Source: Chrysaora quinquecirrha
Taxonomy: Eukaryota; Cnidaria; Scyphozoa; Semaeostomeae; Pelagiidae
Length of the DNA stretch: 64,000 bases
NCBI GenBank assembly: GCA_014526335.1
Contig: JACTAT010000051.1
Span: 2,580,411-2,644,410, forward strand
Reading direction: 5' to 3'
The position numbers were made by a program, and so were the translations under genes. Of the stretch, positions 9,567-22,206 are shown piece by piece; within the stretch, counting starts at the first letter, position 1; each line of letters opens with the position of its first letter. The notes under the pieces were generated by a model. It had not been told where the DNA came from, did no database searches, and worked only from the letters and a program-made list of their open reading frames with translations.

Positions 9567-12500
9567 ATGCACGACGAAATTCATCTTTCACAATCTGATG
9601 GTGAGAAAGCTACGCTGACGAACACAAATGGGGCTATATCAAACAATAAACTAATAGCTAATGGTGGCGGTGACGATTCTCTGGGCGATAATGCCTCGAC
9701 TATTTTGAAGAAAAAACTCAGCAAATTTGATGAAGAAGTTGTTCGATTGATTGGTCAACATCTACACAGTTTAGGGCTTCAGTTAGTATCATTAATTTCC
9801 GCTGATATTCAATAATTTTATCACTAAGGTGTCATAACATGTTAGGAGAACAAAATTAAGATTTTTTTTAAACAAAACATTGTGTTGACAGCGATTGGAT
9901 ACCTATTTTAATTTCTTTTGTTTGAGGTTTGAAAACCTTTTAAATCTGGGGCTTTTGTGGGATTTTGGGTACTATCAGTCAACAAAAAAGAGTATGACAA
10001 GTTTTCTAACAACAAGACAAATCTGAAGAACTATTTTCTAAGTAAAAAGTGAATTTGGAAAAGGTTTCAAGGTCATTTTCAAATCAATGGGATATCAAAT
10101 TACAATTATGATTATTATGTGAATTTTTCTTTTCAAATGTATGGGTTTTCTTTTGCAGCAAAACAGTTCATGCTCTTGTGAAAGAAACTGGCTGTAAATT
10201 GGAAAATCCTGCAGCTTTTACATTTAGAGAAAGTATTTTATCTGGAGATTGGGATAAGGTGAATTTCTAATTGCACTTAAAATTATGCCTCATATACCAC
10301 ACTTAGTCATATGATTACCACATTGCTATAGTGGTCCCCATTTGCATCTTTGAATCAAGTTATCAATATCATTAACTGATGTCATTATATAGTAAGTAAG
10401 CATATGCCTAAAATATTGCACAAACTAGGTACTAAAGCTTGAACATCACACATGTAATTTTGACTAAACTCAGCTACTTTTGAACTCTGATTGTTTCTTA
10501 ATTGGCATTCAAATGCCCTTTACTTGAGTGAGAAATCAAAGTTACATAATATCATCTGTAGTCTTTTAGCCTTTTTTTAGAAATTAATTACTCAAAATGG
10601 GAGAATAGAAACCCACTCTTGAGTAATTGCACCTCTAAAATTAGTGTTCCCTTATGATACAAAATAGGAATGGATGTTTCATGGAAAATTTTAAGCCCCC
10701 CTCTCAAATAAGCCCCTTGGAGATTAAAATTGTTCTTCTTTTCAAGGCTGAATTTGTCCTCAAAGAGCTTCAACCACAACTAAGCTGTAATGACGCTTTA
10801 ACGGTGAGTATTCCCATATATTTTCTTATTATTTCATCTTATTACCCCCTTTTGTTTAATCAGTCCAGTTATTCTACTACATTTACCATCACATTCTCCA
10901 TTGAATTTAGTATGAAGGTGCTGTGGCGTTGTGGTGTAATCTAGCTGACTCATGGTGTCAGAAGCTCAGTGTGGTCAGGGTTCGAGCCCAGTCACAGTAG
11001 TGTCACAGCCAGGGTCGAGGTCTAGATTAGTTAACCTACTACTGAGATCCTAGCAACTGGCGCTAAAACACCATTTGACCTTCACCTTACTGCCTAGAAA
11101 TTTGGCACATTTTGATAAAAAGGAGACCCAATCATGGACCCTTCTGTATTTATTAGGTGGCATTGCTGAGTGGTGAAGCTGTGGTTCTAAAAGCCTAAAA
11201 TATCATGAAATCAAATCTTTTAGGTTTCATGTTCTAGAAAGGAAGCCAGTGTTACATTGTTGGGGTCAATTACCAAGTGTACAAGAGGTTTGGTTACTAT
11301 AACCACAGGCTTTGGACATTACTCCATATGTGACCTCAAAACTTGAAACAGAATCTACATGGGTGCTTTCCCCCTCGCCCCAATGAAAATGGCAAAACTC
11401 TCTTCTTTTTCTATTGTTTTACCCCAAATCTGCCAGGCTGCATTTAATGTACTTTGGTCTGAAGATCTTCGATTTTCATTGCGTAATTGGCATGAAAGTC
11501 TTGCTAGAAATCGGCGTGAAAGTCCAAAAAATAACAACTTCTATTGTTTTCTGGCATAGATGTTAATACTGTTGGCATAACCTTCAGCATCAGGTTTACA
11601 TGTAATGCACCCTGGCGAATCTGTCACTTTTACCCTGCTGCCTGCTGCCCCACTTCCTTCCTTGGTCGTGGCACTTCTGGTAGTTATCTCTTTGGTGCTT
11701 ATACTTCTATTTTTTTAAGAATGCTAACTTTGTGTTTGTTTCTTTCTAGAAAATGAAATACCTAATTCTAGAGCAGAAGTATTTAGAGTTGTTAGAAGAT
11801 GGAAGGGTTGTTGAGGCCCTCCACTGCTTGAGAGTTGAAATTACACCATTGAAATGTGAAGCAAACAGGCTTCATGAGCTTAGCAGGTACTTTAAGAATA
11901 AAGCAATTTTCCTTTGATCTAAATAGAAAATAACAAATTCAATATTTATTTAAGCTAAAGCACAAACACAATCTATTTTCTATTGTGCTTTAACAATGGT
12001 CACATTAGGTCAAGCATTTGTTTTTTAAGACATGTTTGTTGACAGTAAGGATTGGAGTATCTTATTAATAATGACCTCTTCATATATGTTATTACCTAAT
12101 CTTACTCTAAAATGCAATATCTCCCATTCTTGCAAGATATACAATGGGTGTCTATCTCAAAAATACATGTTTGGCTTTTACTAATACAAGGCCCTATGGC
12201 ACTGTGGCCCTATCAACAAATCATCTTATAAACTGTTTTTGGTTTTGCTGTATTGAAAAATACTTGCACTATGATAATTTGTGAATTTCTGTGAAAACTT
12301 ATATGAAACTTCACAAAATGGGAGTTCATAGTGTTTCGTTAACAAAAATTCACTACAAAATACAGTATATAGCAAATTATACAGGGACCGTAGGGACATA
12401 TGGCCATAGTGCCATAGGTCCCTGGGGCCATGGGGCCGTGGATTAGTGAAAGCCCATTTTTTAGATTTAGGCAACAAGAAAACATATGTCCACAATTATG

Positions 12501-15500
12501 TCAGCAAACCTATATCATTTACTGACTGACACTAATTAATGATTGAGGGCGTCTCTTTCCTTGTCCCCTATTAGCTAAATGGATTGAATCTCTTGAAAGT
12601 GTATTACCGCATTATGTCGAATCAGACTAGCAGTGTCTCTTCAACATGGGGTGAATTGGTTCCTAGCTGGCTGGGTTTGTGCTCCACTAAATTTGAATGC
12701 TTTAAATCAAGCAATATTGGAAATGGCTTATTTGAATAACATTTATTGTACTGGCCTTTTTTAGCTTACTGATGTGCAGCAGTTCTGAAGAACTGCACAC
12801 AAGAGCAAGATGGGAAGGAAAAGGGCAGAATACACGACAAAAATTAGTCACAAAATTGCAAGGTAAAGATTGTTTCGCTTTTTTAAAATTTGTTTAATAT
12901 TTGCTGGCAGTAGCAGCGTACAAGACAACTTCAAAGCACTCTGTTTTCTTTTCATTTGTATTTGTTGAGCACAAATGCTTGTGGAGCAACCTGTTCAGCA
13001 CCATTCACCTTATGTTTTGTGCATAGATCAAGCAAAAGGCTTTGTTCAGGCTTCAGACTATAGCCTATGGTATTCATTCTACAAAGCTGGAGGGAAAAGG
13101 GTCCGTTTTTGTGATCTTTTATTACACCAATCTTTTTGCAAACATTCGCTTGCCAAAACATATTTCAAATTAAAAGTCTTTTGAGAAAATGCAACACGAA
13201 ATGGAGCACAATAATGAAAAGTAGACATCCCAACAGACATTTGATGAGATTAAATGAACAAATTCCTTTCAGATGTCTATAAGAGAGGCGTACAACGACA
13301 GATGTACAACAAAAGATAGAATGGTCCCGTAAAATCTTCTTCCATTTAGTTCTGTCTTCACTCTTCACTTAGTTCCTTTAACATTTGCAATCAGGTGTTC
13401 ACCTGTTCAGGGCAAGATTAATATTCACGGAATTAATGTTTTTTTCAATTAGTTTCAACGGTCTGTTTCTGACGTTTATACTCTGAGAAGTGTGAGACAA
13501 GAGTGCTTTTTAGTATATCCTACACATGTTTCCCCTGTTGCTTGCATTTTATTTTCATAAAGAACGCTTGTATTTCGCATCCAACTGTTGATCATAATGA
13601 TCTTTTTTATAGATTATCTGCCTGCCAGTATATTGCTACCTCCAAAGAGGCTAGAGTCACTTTTGAATCAAGCATTACAACTGCAAATTCAGAATAATTG
13701 CATTTATCATAATACGACATTGGATGGTGATGTGAAATCGTATTCACTGCTAAATGATCATCAGTGTGATAGGTAAGAAATAAAGTTCTTTAATAGTGTT
13801 TAAGGTTTGGCGGGTTGGAATGCTCGAATTGTTATTAACGTTGGTTGAATCTATCAGTGTTATCAAAAGCTGTTAAAACCCTAGGGGCAAGTCACTGCCT
13901 TGAAACCTCGTATTCACGCTGAAAATCCTTTTTTTATGGAAATCTCGTACATTTGTTGACAAGTGAAATGACCGTTTGAAGACACGGAAATGACTCATAT
14001 AAAGACACAGTTCACACTTATTACAAGGGTTCCAGTTATTGCTGCGACCACCTTTATTGTTGTTGAGGCAAGCGGGCCTCTTGAAGAACCAGCTCAAACA
14101 GTGGTCTTTGCTCAGCAGTTCGCCAGGCGATAACCGTGGCTCATGTAATAAGTCTAAACTGCTGCTGTTGTTGGTCTAGCTTCAATGAGCGGAAACTGAG
14201 ACCTGTAGTAAGTCTTGACACAGTTAATCGATTTGTGACGAAAGTTCTCCTTCTTCTTCTTCTTCTTTTTCTTCTTTTTCTTTTTCTTCTTCTTCTTCTT
14301 CTTCTTTTTCTTCTTTTTCTTTTTCTTCTTCTTTTTCTTTTTCTTTTTCTTCTTTTTCTTTTTCTTCTTCTTCTTCTTCTTCTTCTGCTTCCAATCCCAT
14401 TCCCATTCCATTGCCTGCTTTGCAATACTGCTGCTATTCATCCTTGATAGGTGACCAAACCATCTGAGTCTTTGTCTTTGGATTTTACTGCTCAGTTCGT
14501 TGTCTGGAGATTCGCTTTTTTAAAAGAATCGACCATTGGGACGAAAATATTTTTCCGCTGTTCGGAGGTTCCCATAGTACAGAGTTGTCTGTTAATTGAA
14601 GTCCTTTTTATTTTAAAGGTATGCTTTAGCTACCCCTTTACGCCATTGATTTGGTAAACAGCAGTAAACCGGGTCTTCAAGCGTTGTAGTTTTAGATATG
14701 CGTTTCGTAGAAGAATTTTTAATGCTTTTATTTTTCTTCTTCAAAGCAATTACTTCCCTGTGAAACGAAGCAAATTTTATCAGAACATTGTGATGAGGTA
14801 TGCTCTTTTCTTTTTTGCTATGGTAACTCGTAACCTCATAAAAATTGTCGCAAGTATAGGATACAGTAAGAACTAACTATTAAGAAACTATTTCTTTTAA
14901 TGTAGGCTGTCTGATTTCTTATTTGTTTTGGTAATTTATTCTATCATTCTTTCTTGAACTATCATACTATCATTCTATGATATTTTCTTACTTACTTTCG
15001 TGTGTTCGCCATTCATGGCCAAATATATATTGTGCATAAACACAAAAGTCAAACGGGAGGAGAGCCTTGGGCTGTATGACTTAGTGAATTACTCGGTTAT
15101 TTCATTGAGCTGCATAGCTCAGTGGAAGCGTAGGCTCTCTGGTCAGGCAACTCAGGTTCGAGACCTGTCTATTGTGGTACGCCATTTTTGGAAAAATCTG
15201 TACTTCCTTGAATATTTCTCAGAGACGCTTACCTAAAAATCATGTGCTTTGCAAACATGTTGCACAATCTGTAAAATAATACTTTTTGTGATTTCTACTG
15301 TTCTAGCAGTATACATTTTTTCAAATGTTTTTTCTCCATTAGGTAATATTTATCAGATTTTCCCACAACGGTAAAATGTTAGCAAGTGGTTCAAAAGATG
15401 AAACAGTGATTATTTGGAAAGTAGATGAAGTAAGTGTTTCTATATTACATACCATACTGTCCCATATTTAAAGCTTCATAAGTTGCATACTGTCCCATAT

Positions 15501-18500
15501 GGAAGGCGTAACTCTTCAAAGCATATTGAAAACTTCACCAGTTGCTTGAATCCCCTGTACATCTAACTATTTACTTATTTTCCCATTCAGGAGACAGGGC
15601 CCCTTTATATGCTATACTTAAGGGCACCAAAGGTCTGTACCTATCTGGCATATAGCTGGAAGCTTGCTGTGTTTATTTTCGCTCTTTTTATCTATCCTCA
15701 GAATGAAAAATTAGTGAAATCACGAACATTAGAACGACATACCCATGGCGTAGCATATTTATCTTGGAGTCCTGACGATACTCACTTAATTGTTTGTGGA
15801 ACAGATGATTGTTCGGAATTATGGATCTGGCACGTGGAGGTAAGAAGCCGATTTCTTTGACCTTAAACGTGATAGTGTTATGATTCTAGAGGAATATTAT
15901 TCTGTATATGATATCAATTTACACTGATCTAATTTTCTTTTTTTTTTACTAGTCTGGCGAATTAAAATGTAGAATGAACAACTCATCAGAAGATAGTTTG
16001 ACATGTTGTGCATGGTATCCAGATGGAAATAAATTCGTAACAGGCGGCATGAGAGGACAGTTCTATCAATGCGTAAGTTATGAATTGAGCTAGACGTAGT
16101 TAAACTATGCAGTCATAAATTTCCGTTCCTACAGCTGCCTGTCAGCCACAGTTTATGAGTAAAATCAAAAGCAAAAAACGTCCCCCCCGGTGTTTTGAAC
16201 CATACTCAACCTCTTCTAGGCTCCCCTAGGACTCAGTTTAGGCCCCCTAGTTGAAGAACTAAGGGCCCCCCACCAAAAGTGGCCGCAAAAATTTTTTTTA
16301 TAGTGTGCTTTTGACTTTGCTTTGCTAAAAGACTTCCTAAGGCCATCCCAAAAACAGTCATTAACCAGGGGACACATAACTTGCGTTTTCAAGGCTCTAA
16401 AGGTCATGTTTTCAAAAGTTTCCCACTACTCCGAGATCCCTTTCCTCGTAGAGTTCACTTCGGTTCTCCGTCACTGCATAAGGGCCCCATCTCACTTAAT
16501 TCCTACGGGCCCCGGGCGTGTTCGTTACGCCACTGAGCTCGTCCCAAGGCAATACTGAATGCTTCGGGGTGATGGAGCGGGGGTGAGGGAGTGCAACTGC
16601 CAAAAATTTCGGGGTTAACAGTTTTTGTAAGACTTTTAATTGCAGGTAGATTATTAAAATCATTCATTTGTATCTTGTTGCAGGATTTAGACGGAACTGT
16701 CATAGAATCATGGGAAGGTGTAAGAGTAATTGGTTTAGCTGTTCTTGAAGATAATGAAACTGTATTAGCTGCAGATACACACATGAGAGTTCGTTCTTAT
16801 AATTTTGAAGAAAATAAAGACACAGGACTGTGAGTTAAAGTTTACCTTACTTTGTCTACGTAGACGTCAAGTCTCTTGTTTGTTTTATCTTTTCCTTTTG
16901 CCTTATTCAACGTGTTACAGAAATTTTCTAAGAAATAACATAAAACCTATTTAGTGAACTCATATCTTTATCAATATATGTCTATAAACAAATAAATATG
17001 TATTTATAACTCATATCTTTATAAATACATAAACAAACCCAAACGGGAAAAGAGCCTAGAAGAATTACTTGACGATTTCATTTAGCTCTCTAGCTCAGTG
17101 GAAACGTCGTTGGCACTCTTATCATGCAGCCTAGGTTCGAATCCCACCTACTGTGTTACGCCATTTGTGGAAAAATCTATCCTAGCGTTCGCCATTCATG
17201 ACACATAACTATAAACAGTTATGGTGCTGAAAAAGGCTCAGCAAAGCCGAAACACAAAGCCAAACGGGAGGAGAGCCTTGAGCTGTATGACTTGGAGAGT
17301 TACTCGGCCATTTCATTGGGCTCTTAAGCTTAGCTCAGTGGAATTTTCGTTGGCTCGCTGTTCATGCAGTCTTGTGTTCATTGGTCCTATCAACTGTAGT
17401 ACGCAAATCGTGGAAAAATCTTTCCAAGTGTTCGCCATTCATGAAAAATATGTACAAATATGCATGGTGCTGAAGAAGGCTCAACATAGCCGAAACACAT
17501 AATTTCAAAACGGGAGAAGAGCCTTGGGCAGTATGACTTGGGGAGTTACTCGAACATTTCAATGGGCTCTTTAGCTCTGTTGAATTGTCGTTGGCTATCT
17601 GTTCATGCAGTCCATGTTAGAATACCATCAATTGCGGTATGTTACTCGTGGAAAATCTATCTATATTTATTAATTTTGTCTTTTAGAATACAAGAAGGTC
17701 ACTCGATCATGTCGTTCAATGTTTCAAGTAATTGTAGATATATGATTCTTAACATGGCCTTGCAGGTAAGAACAGCTTTCCTTTACAGCCTTGCTTGCTT
17801 TCTTCCTTGCTTGCTTTTCTACTTCCTTCCTTCCTCCCTTGCTTAATTGCTTGCTTACTTGCTTGCTTGCTTGCTTGTTTCCTTGCTTGCTTCCTTTCTT
17901 GCTTCTTTTTTGCTTCCTTTTCTTGCTTCCTTTCTTGCTTCCTTTCTTCTTGCTTGCTAGCTTGCTAGCTATCTAGCTGGCTTGGTTGCTTTCTTGCTCG
18001 CTTTGCTTTATTGCTTGCTTGCTTGCTACATTTCTTGCTTCCTTTCTTGCTTGCTTTCTTCTTGTTTGCTTGCTTGCTAGCTTGCATGTTTGCTTGCTTG
18101 CTTGCTTTGCTTTGTTGCTTGCTTGCTTTATTGCTTGCTTGCTTGCTTCCTTTCTTGCTTCCTTTCTTGCTTCCTTTCTTGCTTCTTTCCTTGCTTGCTT
18201 TCGTCTTGTTTTCTTGCTCTCTAGTTGGCTTGCTTGCTTGTTTGCTTGCTTGCTTGCTTTGCTTTGTTGCTTGCTTTGATTGCTTGTTTGTTTGCGTGCT
18301 TGCTTGCTTGTTTTCTTGTTTGCTTATTTTCTTGCTTGCTTGCGTGTGTGCATACTTGCTTGCTTTCTTCCTTCCTTCCTGCCTTGCTTCATTTCTTGCT
18401 TCTTTTCTTGCTTGCTTTCGTCTTGCTTGCTAGCTTGCTAGCTTGCTTGCTATCTAGTTGGCTTGCTTGCTTTGATTGCTTGCTTGCTTTGGTTGCTTGC

Positions 18501-20112
18501 TTACTTGCTTCATTTGGTTGCTTGCTTGTTTGTTTACTTGCTTGCTTGCTTGCTCGTTTTCTTGTTTGCTTATTTTTTTGCTTGCTTGTTTTCTTGCTTG
18601 CTTGTGTGTGTGCTTGGTTGCTTGCAAGGTAAGTGCCAAAGATCTTTTCAGCATAAAACATTTCTTTGTGAAAACTCCTCTGAATGCTGTTTTAAATATT
18701 CATTTAGGGAGTGAATCTCTGGGACATAAAAGACCGAACGTTAGTCAGGAAATTTAGAGGAGTAACACAAGGATTCTACATGATACATTCTTGTTTTGGT
18801 GGAGTAAATGAAGATTTTATAGCCAGTGGAAGTGAAGGTAGACTTTCTATAAATGAAGATTTTGACTTGACTTAACTTGACTTGACTTGACTTGTCCTGA
18901 CTTGACTTGACTTGACTTGACTTGACTTGACTTGACTTGACTTGACTTGACTTGACTTGACTTGACTTTTCTTTACTTGACTTGACTTGACTTGACTTAA
19001 CTTTTCGTAACTTGACTTGACTTGACTTGATGTGTGACTTGATTTGAGGTGACTTGACTTGACTTAAAGTAACTTGACTTAATATGACTAGACATGGTTT
19101 AAATCAACTTATTTTTGACGTGACTTTACCATTCTTGATTTAACTTCATAACGTCGCCTTAGCTTGATTTGACTTGCCTTGAGATGACGTGATGTGTCTT
19201 GAAATGACTTTACTTGACTTTGCTTCATATGTATGTTATTGATGCATTTTTCAAATGTACTTTCTCCGTTGCAGACAACCATGTATATATTTGGCATCAA
19301 AAAATAGAAGGATCACCAATAGCAACATTAAAAGGACACACTAGAACAGTTAATTGTGTTCATTGGAACCCAAAAAATCCTAGTATGTTAGCCTCAGCAA
19401 GTGATGATGGCACAATAAGAATCTGGGGACCTGAAAAAAGATACGAGAGAAGCTCTGAAAGAAATGGTAAGAAAATAGCATATTTTGCTTGTAATGTTTT
19501 TATTCTAAGCAGAATTTTTTCATTCACTAAGTTGTGTGGCATTTTAGCCATATCCAGCTGGCTCGTGGTTTCAGAAGCTCAGCGAATTCGGGATTCGAAC
19601 CCTCAGCTACGGTAGCATCACAGCCAGGGTCGAGGCCTAGATTAGTTAGCCTACTTCTGTGATCCTAGCGACTGGCTGAGCCTTTGACGCCACGAGCCAG
19701 TTGGATAAATCACCACGCCACAGCACCTTCAGTTATGCCTTCCCTGTGTCGAGGGATACCAGAAGGTAGGGAGCAGTTTATGTTCACCATACAGGACAGA
19801 GAAGGTGTAGGTGGAAAATTCGCGAAAGAGAATGAGACCCTTCCAAACAGGTTCCAGCCATAGTTACATGACAGCTTTGCAATGGTAAAGAGAGCCTAAT
19901 AAACATGTGCAAAACCCAGACTGGGGAGCGCTCAACTTTCCTTTAACGGTGAAGGAAAATAATTATATTGCCCCCCTCAATATCTTCCACCTCACCCCCT
20001 GCCTTCAATAATGACTGGTCCCTTTATCGACACAAAAATACTAGCCTATGTTCTTTTTTAAGATAGAATTCAATTAAATAGTTTGTTTTCTTTTTTCACA
20101 GCAACACTGTAG
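9567..20112 (+). CDS. WDR26: WD repeat-containing protein 26, CTLH/GID E3 ligase scaffold
   Basis: Exons: 9567(or further 5')-9781, 10159-10258, 10747-10803, 11750-11886, 12765-12862, 13613-13772, 14747-14797, 15343-15429, 15702-15839, 15953-16072, 16684-16829, 17687-17765, 18708-18837, 19275-19466, 20102-20112. The order matches vertebrate WDR26: serine-rich N-terminus, LisH ([18 protein letters not shown]), CTLH ([17 protein letters not shown]), then a WD40 propeller with [38 protein letters not shown] and [16 protein letters not shown]. About 573 residues if translation starts at the ATG at 9567; the open frame continues upstream without an ATG, so an earlier exon may hold the true start. 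All junctions keep phase except intron 6, where one base is missing. In animals WDR26 forms a scaffold of the CTLH ubiquitin ligase complex and recruits substrates; that role is inferred here from orthology. The C-terminus is short (ERNATL). Confidence 0.93.
10917..11075 (+). mobile_element. tRNA-derived SINE, family A
   Basis: Contains TGGTGTAATCTAGCTGACTC, an A-box-like start, and the B box GGTTCGAGCCC. A family-specific tail follows: CACAGCCAGGGTCGAGG, CTAGATTAGTTAACC, GATCCTAGC. The same order of blocks occurs at about 19540-19760 (plus), 35800-35930 (minus) and 60140-60300 (minus). Lies in WDR26 intron 3. Confidence 0.75.
14250..14385 (+). repeat. (TTC)n/(TTTTTC)n polypyrimidine tract
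   Basis: An almost pure CTT/TTC microsatellite about 135 bp long in WDR26 intron 6. It produces long artificial open frames (poly-Leu on plus; poly-Lys, poly-Arg or poly-Glu on minus). It is a mirror-repeat tract able to form triplex DNA. Confidence 0.9.
15001..15200 (+). mobile_element. tRNA-derived SINE, family B, single copy
   Basis: A box TAGCTCAGTGG (15115-15125) and B box GGTTCGAGACC (15155-15165) fit the Pol III consensus. They sit between the family-specific blocks CAAACGGGAGGAGAGCC (upstream) and TACGCCATTTTTGGAAAAAT (downstream). Lies in WDR26 intron 7. The body does not fold as a proper tRNA, so I call a SINE. Confidence 0.7.
17030..17665 (+). repeat. Tandem array of three SINE family B units in WDR26 intron 11
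   Basis: Three consecutive units of about 210-240 bp, each with an AACGGGA(G)GAGAGCC-like block, a TAGCTC-containing A box, a B-box region and GTGGAAAAATCT. Linkers read GTGTTCGCCATTCATG and GGTGCTGAAAAAGGCTCA. The first unit keeps intact Pol III boxes (TAGCTCAGTGG at 17091; GGTTCGAATCC at 17134). The second and third have decayed B boxes. SINEs are normally dispersed, so a head-to-tail array is unusual. Confidence 0.75.
17795..18630 (+). repeat. (CTTG)n-type satellite in WDR26 intron 12
   Basis: More than 800 bp of CTTG, CTTC and CTTT tetranucleotide-derived sequence, e.g. runs of CTTGCTTGCTTG, with scattered variants. It fills most of the intron between the exons ending at 17765 and starting at 18708. 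The Leu/Ala/Cys-rich open frames over it are artefacts. Confidence 0.92.
18866..19225 (+). repeat. (CTTGA)n pentanucleotide repeat in WDR26 intron 13
   Basis: A near-perfect CTTGA array (about 18870-18966) decays outward into variants such as CTTTACTTGA and CTTAACTTTTCG up to about 19220. It ends about 50 bp before the last large WDR26 exon (19275). Confidence 0.92.
19540..19760 (+). mobile_element. tRNA-derived SINE, family A
   Basis: Contains GCTGGCTCGTGGTTTCAGAA, the B-box-like GGATTCGAACCC, CACAGCCAGGGTCGAGGCC, CTAGATTAGTTAGCC and GATCCTAGCGACTGGC, in the same order as the copy at 10917. A short inverted segment (GCCACGAGCCAGTTGGATAA) near the end mirrors the start. Lies in WDR26 intron 14. 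Confidence 0.75.
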
Positions 20113-20430
20113 CCTATTTGAAATATCTGTACAAATGCTAGAGACTGTTTTGGTTTTGGTGTGAATTGACATATGCAAGCTGTAGGGATATCGACGTCAT
20201 CAACCTTCCTCCAGTTATCCTACGATTTCATCTCAAGTACCTGACGTATGGAACTTTTTACTGTATTGAACTTCTAGTTTTAAATCATCCTTCAGATTAC
20301 TGATAACTGCAAAACTTCGCTGTTGCCTGGTTATCAGTTTATTGCAGCATTGCCAGTTGCTGTTAAAGTATTGTTTTCATCTTTTCCCTTTGATCTTCAG
20401 TCTTCTGTTGAATCCCTTGTTTCGTATGTC

Positions 20431-20604
20431 TTAGGCCCTGGCCAAACGATCAGACGCTGTTTGCGAAAAATCAGGATTTGCTTCACTAGCAATCTTTGGT
20501 TTTTTGGTCACATCGCGAATCTTTACGTGACGTTGCCAAACTGGTAAAAGTTAATCTCAAAATAATGTTTAAACAGGAATGTTGATCGTTTGACCAGGGT
20601 CTTA
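20431..20604. mobile_element. Foldback MITE, family 1, internally shortened
   Basis: Starts TTAGGCCCTGGCCAAACGAT and ends TTGATCGTTTGACCAGGG TCTTA, with TTA on both sides. At 174 bp it is shorter than the ~255-bp copies, and the central arms are missing. Confidence 0.75.
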
Positions 20605-21020
20605 AAGATCTTTGTGTGCAACGAAGGAAAGTGTTTATTAAGTTTGCAATTTATCCGTTCTAAGTGAAAATAGAAATATCTATAAGTAATCCAAAGATTT
20701 CGACAGAAGTTAATGTCAAACAGCGAAGTTGCTGATTTTTCATCCAACGTCTCGTTTAGTTGTTTGATGTCGAATAAAATAAAATCCTCTACACTTGCTT
20801 GTGTTTGTGAGAGTGCCTGGAAAAGATTGTTTTCGAACATTTGGCGTGAATTCTCTTGAAACTTGCGACCTGCGTTATCAAGTTAAGAATGCTTGGTTAA
20901 CAAGTTAACAAGTTAAGAAAGCTTCCTAACTATTGAGTAGCATTATCTCTTGTATCAGGTAAAATGATCTTGAAGTAAATGTTTTGCGGGCGGCTAAATG
21001 ATGAAACATTACTCTGACAG

Positions 21021-21347
21021 TAAGGCCCAGACCAAACAATCCAACATTGTTTGTCAAACATTTGAAATTCGCTTGTCAAGAAAAATGTTTGACCGTTTGG
21101 CCACATCAAAAAACATTGCTCGGCAAACATTTTTTGTTTGATACAAGCATTAAACGTTTTTGATCTTTTTCAAAAACATTGCTAGCGATCCTGCTTAAGA
21201 AGCAATGTTTTGCGACGTGGCCAAACGGTCAAACATTGAATGCAAAGCAAATCTCAAATGTTTGACCAACAATGTTTGATCTTTTAGCCAGAGCCTAAAT
21301 TTTAAATGTTTGCCATGCAATGTTTGATCGTATGGCCAAGGCCTAAG
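21021..21347. mobile_element. Foldback MITE, family 1, plus an adjoining 3' remnant
   Basis: The full copy (21021-21298) has paired arms: CATTGTTTGTCAAACATTTG near the start and its complement CAAATGTTTGACCAACAATG-like sequence near the end. A second 3' end follows directly (TTTGATCGTATGGCCAAGGC to 21347), indicating insertion next to or into an older copy. Confidence 0.75.
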
Positions 21348-22206
21348 TTGTAGCCTCTCATTTTTGCTCTTTAACATCTTGAGCAGACGTCATATGTACA
21401 TATCTTTGTATATTTGAACTTGTATCTATTTTATCATTTTCTCAAACTAATTGTAATTTTATCTACTCTAAAATTGAAGCTGTAATTTATCAATAGCAAA
21501 TTTTGACTTTAGAATTATATTTATTGCAGTTTCTTCACATAGCGATGTTTTTTGAGGACAATTATATAGTTGTTCGTTATAAGTGATTGTTTTTTATAGT
21601 CTTGACTGCAAAGTGCAAGCGTTCATTTTGGGATATTTTTCGCCTGAATACATTCATTTATACTAAAAGATACTTTGCTTAGTCGCCATTAGACAGTTTC
21701 TATTGGGGTTGTTTGGACAACTAAAACTTATGTATGTTTGTAAAACACCTCCACAAAACTACTCTGTCTCTCCGTTCTGTACCAAAATGGAGTGCATCTG
21801 TAAGGCAATTGGTCATTTATAACACACATTCTTTGTGAGACCCTCGGAGCTCAGAGTTTTGAAATATTTCGGGCATTTAGTTTTAGAAAACTTAGTTTAA
21901 GAGGCCTTAACTGCTGAGGTCTTAGCTTTAGTACTCAGGTCTTCATTTTCTCGTTTTCTGGGTCTTAATTTTCCAAAAGCACAAGACGGGCATGTTTCTT
22001 ATGCGTTTTTCTTCTTTCACGAAAAATTCCTTGTAAGGAAATGAAAAATTTAAACGACCAATAGCATTTTAATATGCTATTTATCACGAATGGTCTAGAT
22101 AGATGTCAGGTGTAGATTGTTATGATATAGAGAATATTTTAACAAGTAAAGTAGCGTCAAGGAAACGAGAATAATAGAGAAGAGCACGAGGAAAAAGTTT
22201 CTCAAG

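Larger units (their letters stand above)
20113..22206. other. WDR26-FAM177A intergenic region with family 1 MITEs
   Basis: Presumed WDR26 3'UTR followed by family 1 foldback MITEs at 20431-20604 (starts TTAGGCCCTGGCCAAACGAT, ends TTTGACCAGGGTCTTA) and about 21021-21298 (TAAGGCCCAGACCAAACAAT ... AGAGCCTAAA), plus a 3' remnant at 21301-21347. I see no further exon. No clear AATAAA lies close to the WDR26 stop. Confidence 0.6.

Noticed and set aside
14136..14447. Long open frames with poly-Leu, poly-Lys, poly-Arg or poly-Glu
   Set aside because: They are translations of one TTC/TTTTTC microsatellite in a WDR26 intron, with no conserved sequence.
17091..17160. Candidate tRNA gene with good A and B boxes
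   Set aside because: It does not form a cloverleaf and belongs to a repeated SINE unit.
17791..18661. Overlapping Leu/Ala/Cys-rich frames resembling membrane proteins, and Lys/Ser/Gln-rich antisense frames
   Set aside because: They come from the CTTG satellite and have no start context or homology.
18866..19030. Regular array considered as a CRISPR-like repeat
   Set aside because: A pure pentanucleotide satellite without spacers, in an animal intron.
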